Shown piece by piece: positions 28,141 through 28,243 of a DNA stretch of 28,243 nt (the stretch's first letter is position 1; each line of letters begins with the position of its first letter). Source of the DNA: a virus; IMG/VR virus record IMGVR_UViG_3300048837_000406, positions 1 through 28,243 of that record. The stretch is one strand, 5' to 3'. The position numbers and the translations under genes were made by a program. The notes under the pieces are model-generated. The model was not told where the DNA came from. It was given only the letters and a program-made list of their open reading frames with translations, and ran no database searches.

Positions 28141-28190
28141 TCAGTGCCAAATGAAGCGCACATTAGTGCCAAATGGCGCGGCGCGTTACA
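28141..28190 (+). repeat. Putative phage right end with 22-bp-phased transposase-site repeats
   Basis: AGTGCCAAATG occurs at 28143-28153 and again at 28165-28175, exactly 22 bp apart. That is the spacing of adjacent MuA binding sites R2 and R1 at the Mu right end. Shortly after the second copy the sequence reads GTTACA (CA at 28189-28190), and a further CA lies at 28191-28192. Either fits the CA-3' terminus of Mu-type elements. The boundary is therefore placed at about 28190-28192. The left end is outside the window, so the terminal match and target duplication cannot be checked. Confidence 0.55.
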
Positions 28191-28205
28191 CAAAGCCAGA
28201 AAGGA

Positions 28206-28231
28206 AACGGCCCTCCGAGTGGAGGGCCGTT
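28206..28231 (-). terminator. Terminator-like hairpin in presumed host flank
   Basis: AACGGCCCTCC (28206-28216) pairs perfectly with GGAGGGCCGTT (28221-28231) around GAGT. Read on the minus strand the stem is followed by TTCCTTTC, so it best fits the end of a host gene transcribed leftwards from beyond the window. Confidence 0.55.
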
Positions 28232-28243
28232 CCAGAAGAATTT

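Noticed and set aside
1-28243. Integrase, transposase or phage repressor within the window
   Set aside because: None is present. Mu-like phages carry these at the left end, which lies outside the window.

Overview
The window is the right-hand two thirds of a transposable, Mu-like prophage in a high-GC proteobacterium. A betaproteobacterial host (Rhodocyclales or Burkholderiales type) is my inference from GC content and style; nothing in the window proves it. The left edge cuts into gemA, so the repressor, the MuA/MuB transposition genes and the left end lie outside. The right edge appears to cross the phage right end near 28190 and enter host DNA. All supported genes are on the + strand, packed with ATGA, GTGA or TGATG overlaps.

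Layout. 1-1098: gemA (partial), a small membrane protein and one Mor-family activator. 1188-3364: endolysin, holin-like protein, membrane protein, DksA/TraR zinc finger, DUF2730 and a winged-helix protein. 3379-3615: an Acb2-like cyclic-nucleotide sponge (anti-CBASS). 3621-8756: small and large terminase, DUF935 portal, a small zinc-binding protein, the F-like head protein and the G-like morphogenesis protein. 8757-9657: a terminator, palindromic promoter-like DNA and a membrane-anchored cargo gene (moron). 9713-13381: protease with an in-frame nested scaffold, decoration protein, major capsid protein, a repeat-bearing small protein, head-tail adaptor and tail terminator. 13391-16210: a fibre module plus an HExxH lipoprotein, partly of lower GC. 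16312-26811: tail tube, tail assembly chaperone with a -1 frameshift, tape measure, a 720-residue unrecognised protein, then tail-tip genes. 26812-28086: a hairpin-rich leader, a Com-like zinc finger overlapping an amino-methyltransferase, and a small unknown gene. 28096-28243: hairpin, two 22-bp-phased end repeats, and a host terminator.

The gene order follows Mu from gp16 to gp37, but no contractile sheath gene is present. The tail therefore looks like that of transposable siphophages such as B3 and D3112.

The most striking unlisted structure is a three-copy element: a 20-bp C-rich box, a 16-17 nt gap and a 19-bp dyad. It lies in front of the lysis genes, the protease/head genes and the tail genes, which is where Mu has its late promoters Plys, PI and PP. 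A single Mor-family gene sits just upstream of the first copy. I propose that these are the late promoters or operators of this phage. Other items worth a second look are the Acb2 homologue, the com-methyltransferase cassette and its leader, the moron, the nested scaffold start, the T8 frameshift site and the low-GC 720-residue gene.
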